Source: Mesaphorura yosii | Lineage: Eukaryota; Arthropoda; Collembola; Poduromorpha; Tullbergiidae | Assembly (NCBI GenBank): GCA_009869945.1 | Contig: WIXG01000206.1 | Span: 1 to 64,000, forward strand | Reading direction: 5' to 3' | DNA length: 64,000 bases | Shown: positions 61,767 to 64,000 of the stretch, piece by piece | Position numbering within the stretch: position 1 is the stretch's first letter | Layout: each line of letters begins with the position of its first letter | Notes under the pieces: generated by a model | What the model saw: only the letters and a program-made list of their open reading frames with translations | The model's database searches: none | What the model was told of the DNA's origin: nothing | Position numbers and translations under genes: made by a program

Positions 61767-64000
61767 TTACATCTCCGCACCGTCTCTTCTCCGTGCTGGA
61801 CAGATCCAATTTTATATCTTAATTGCAAAATCTTCCATGCTGCTGTACTCCAAATCGTTTAGATTATAAATAGGCTGACTTGCTCCTGCGCATTTTTCCT
61901 CTGCAGTATGACTTGATTCATTTGATCGCATTTACTTCGAGATTGCGACGAATCCAGGGCAGCAGCGCAATGGCAATGATGATTCTATTTATACTCTAAT
62001 TCCATTGAAGCCGGCGCTAAATTGGCGATGACAGGCGAGACATATCGACGATAGAAGTCTTGAAACCGTTAACAAATTAACGTTGAAAGACTTTACTAAT
62101 TCGAGTTGACAGTCGTGGTGACAGCACTCGCAGTCAAGGCAAGGCTGACGATGGTGCGGTGATGGAATCATTCACCATTTACCGAAATAGACAAACCAAA
62201 ACCAACCGCACCACAAAACACAGAAGTCGAATTTGAACTAGCAAAATAATCACAATTGACAAGACGTGACTGGCGTGTCGCTTGGTGCTTGATGCTCCTG
62301 CTGGTGCTCCTTTCCATTGATGGTGACAAGTGGAAGGCTTGTAGTGTGCTAATGTTGAGTTGATACTAAATTAGCTTTGAGCGACTAGTGCGAAGATCAC
62401 TTTCACAAAGGATGGAGATTCGTCACAATCACAAATGAATCTGTTTGCATGTAAGACGAATTGGTCTGACACCACAGCATAGCAGAGACCATCAATTCTA
62501 CGCTAGCGCCAGATCTAAAATCGTGAGTGAGCCCTTCATGTTCGTATGTGACAAGACGAAGCGGTGTCGTCGTCCCACGTACGCGTATTACTACGACTTT
62601 GGCACGGTACAGAAATAGAATCGAATCAACGCGCAACACAGGAACTGGCACCAGCTCCGGCATTCACATAGAAGTGTGTACGATTGAGATTAACAGCTTA
62701 ATCCACTTGCCTCAACCTGTCAACTGATTTATTTTGTTGGTAACTCAGCAATTCACTCCATTTCACTAACTTGACAGTTTTAGTAGTTGTTCACTGCTGC
62801 TGCTGTTGCTCCGTGCGTGCAAATAGAAGAGAAATGGGAGGCAGGCAGCGAGAAGAGAGACGACGGAAAGGCGAAAAGGTCGATCCGATTTGTAGTTTCG
62901 TGGCATGTGTGGCTGCGACCGGGATTGCTTCAACACTGCTCCTGCTTCTGGCTTCTTTATCTCTCGTGGCGTGCACTCTTTGGCTTGGCGCAGCGTATTC
63001 GCGTTGGTCGTGCCAAATGGTGAGGAAAGATGTGAACGAGATTCAATGGAACATTACAACCAACGTAGTAAGCAACCAACCAACCGGGCCAGCCAACACC
63101 GACGACAAATCTTGAGTTTGTCAGTTGGCTTGTCTTCCGTGTCCCTTTTCATGTTATTTTATTGGGTCCATTCAGTCTGGAAGCAGTTCCGACTCTACGC
63201 GAACCGCATAAATCTTTGCAGGCAGCCCTCGGAAATAAACTGGCCTGGTCAGGGCTTTGCTTGGAAATACTTTAACGAGCTGCCACTGCACTGCCCAGAT
63301 TTTTAGTAGTTTGCATATTAATCCTGGCTGCACGTGAGCCGCACACTTTTCGTCTCAACCCGAATTTGATTGTCTTGTGTTCCAGTGTTCCGGAGTAGTC
63401 CAGCAGCGTGCGTTGAAATGAGATCAGAGGATAAACCAGCAACGAGCCAACAGGCGAGCGGCAGCATCTCTTAAAAGTAACAAATCCTCCTTTCAAAGTT
63501 TTAATGCAATACAAATGTGCAATGGGAATCGACAATCTTAATCCTTTTCGTTTCGCTGACATTCGCATAATAAAATGCTATACGCAATGGAGAATGACGC
63601 GTGCTGTGAGCTGCCTGAGATTTACTTCACAGATTGTGCCATTATTGTAGTACTTTCATACAAAACGCAGTGCAAGTGCAATAAAATGAAATAAAACGAG
63701 GTTTTGATCGAATTCTGTGCCTCGTGAATCAATTTCCGTGTTTGTATTATTCGAGTGTCAATCAATTGTCCGTCGTCTCTTTAAAGCCAAAGCCAAAGCG
63801 TGCGAGTAGCAACACACAAAACTTGACTTTGACTTGTTTCCTTTGAAGTTCTTTGCGCATTGTGCACACGGCGGAGAGGAAAGAATGGAAAAATTCAGTA
63901 AGTCTTGAAGTTTTGACGGCAGTGGCAACTGAAAAGGCCGCTCAATACTGCTGGCTGCTGCGTGGCAGTGACTTTGAAAAAATAGTTGACTGAAGCTGAC
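61767..64000. other. Non-coding right edge
   Basis: No supportable gene. Frames such as 62905-63306 (+, 133 codons) overlap others in different frames and show no motif. The sequence returns to the usual desert texture towards the end. Confidence 0.45.

Overview
The window looks like nuclear DNA of an arthropod, probably a pancrustacean; a springtail or a small crustacean would fit. The reasons are spliced genes with short GT-AG introns (72 to 117 bases), AATAAA poly(A) signals about 30 bases after stop codons, an arthropod-style TATA plus TCAKTY initiator plus DPE promoter, a secreted repeat protein whose first coding exon is only Met-Lys, and a fragment resembling crustacean-type arginine kinase. 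The exact taxon cannot be fixed from the sequence. I see no bacterial operons, CRISPR arrays, rRNA or convincing tRNA.

The first 13.4 kb holds nearly all recognisable coding sequence. A short arginine-kinase-like fragment lies at about 1.28-1.39 kb (+). Next come two minus-strand enzymes in tandem. The first is a two-exon patatin-like calcium-independent phospholipase A2 (exons 3241-2373 and 2300-1622, 515 aa). The second is a six-exon membrane hydroxylase/desaturase of the lathosterol oxidase (SC5D/ERG3-like) group (6461 to 4719, 423 aa). After about 4 kb of non-coding DNA comes a plus-strand two-exon gene (10767-13187, 779 aa). It encodes a secreted, furin-site-containing, Gly-Tyr-Gly repeat protein, probably a cuticular or other extracellular structural protein. 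The two enzymes both act on membrane lipids, but nothing in the sequence shows that they are functionally coupled.

From about 13.35 kb to the end (50 kb) there is no gene I can support. The many open frames are short, overlap on both strands, start mostly at chance codons and show no family motifs. The stretch has a distinctive texture: the hexamer TTTATG/CATAAA is strongly over-represented and clustered, short perfect pentanucleotide tandem repeats occur again and again, and there are a few CpG-rich alternating purine-pyrimidine palindromes. It could be the regulatory landscape of a neighbouring developmental gene or a very large intron. One stretch near its right end (61534-61758, minus) looks like a possible protein-coding exon of unknown identity.

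The most interesting items are the multi-module GYG proprotein with its homogenised internal repeats, the TTTATG-rich gene desert with its pentamer repeats, the arginine kinase fragment, and the orphan exon candidate at 61.6 kb. I found no clear undescribed multi-gene system.
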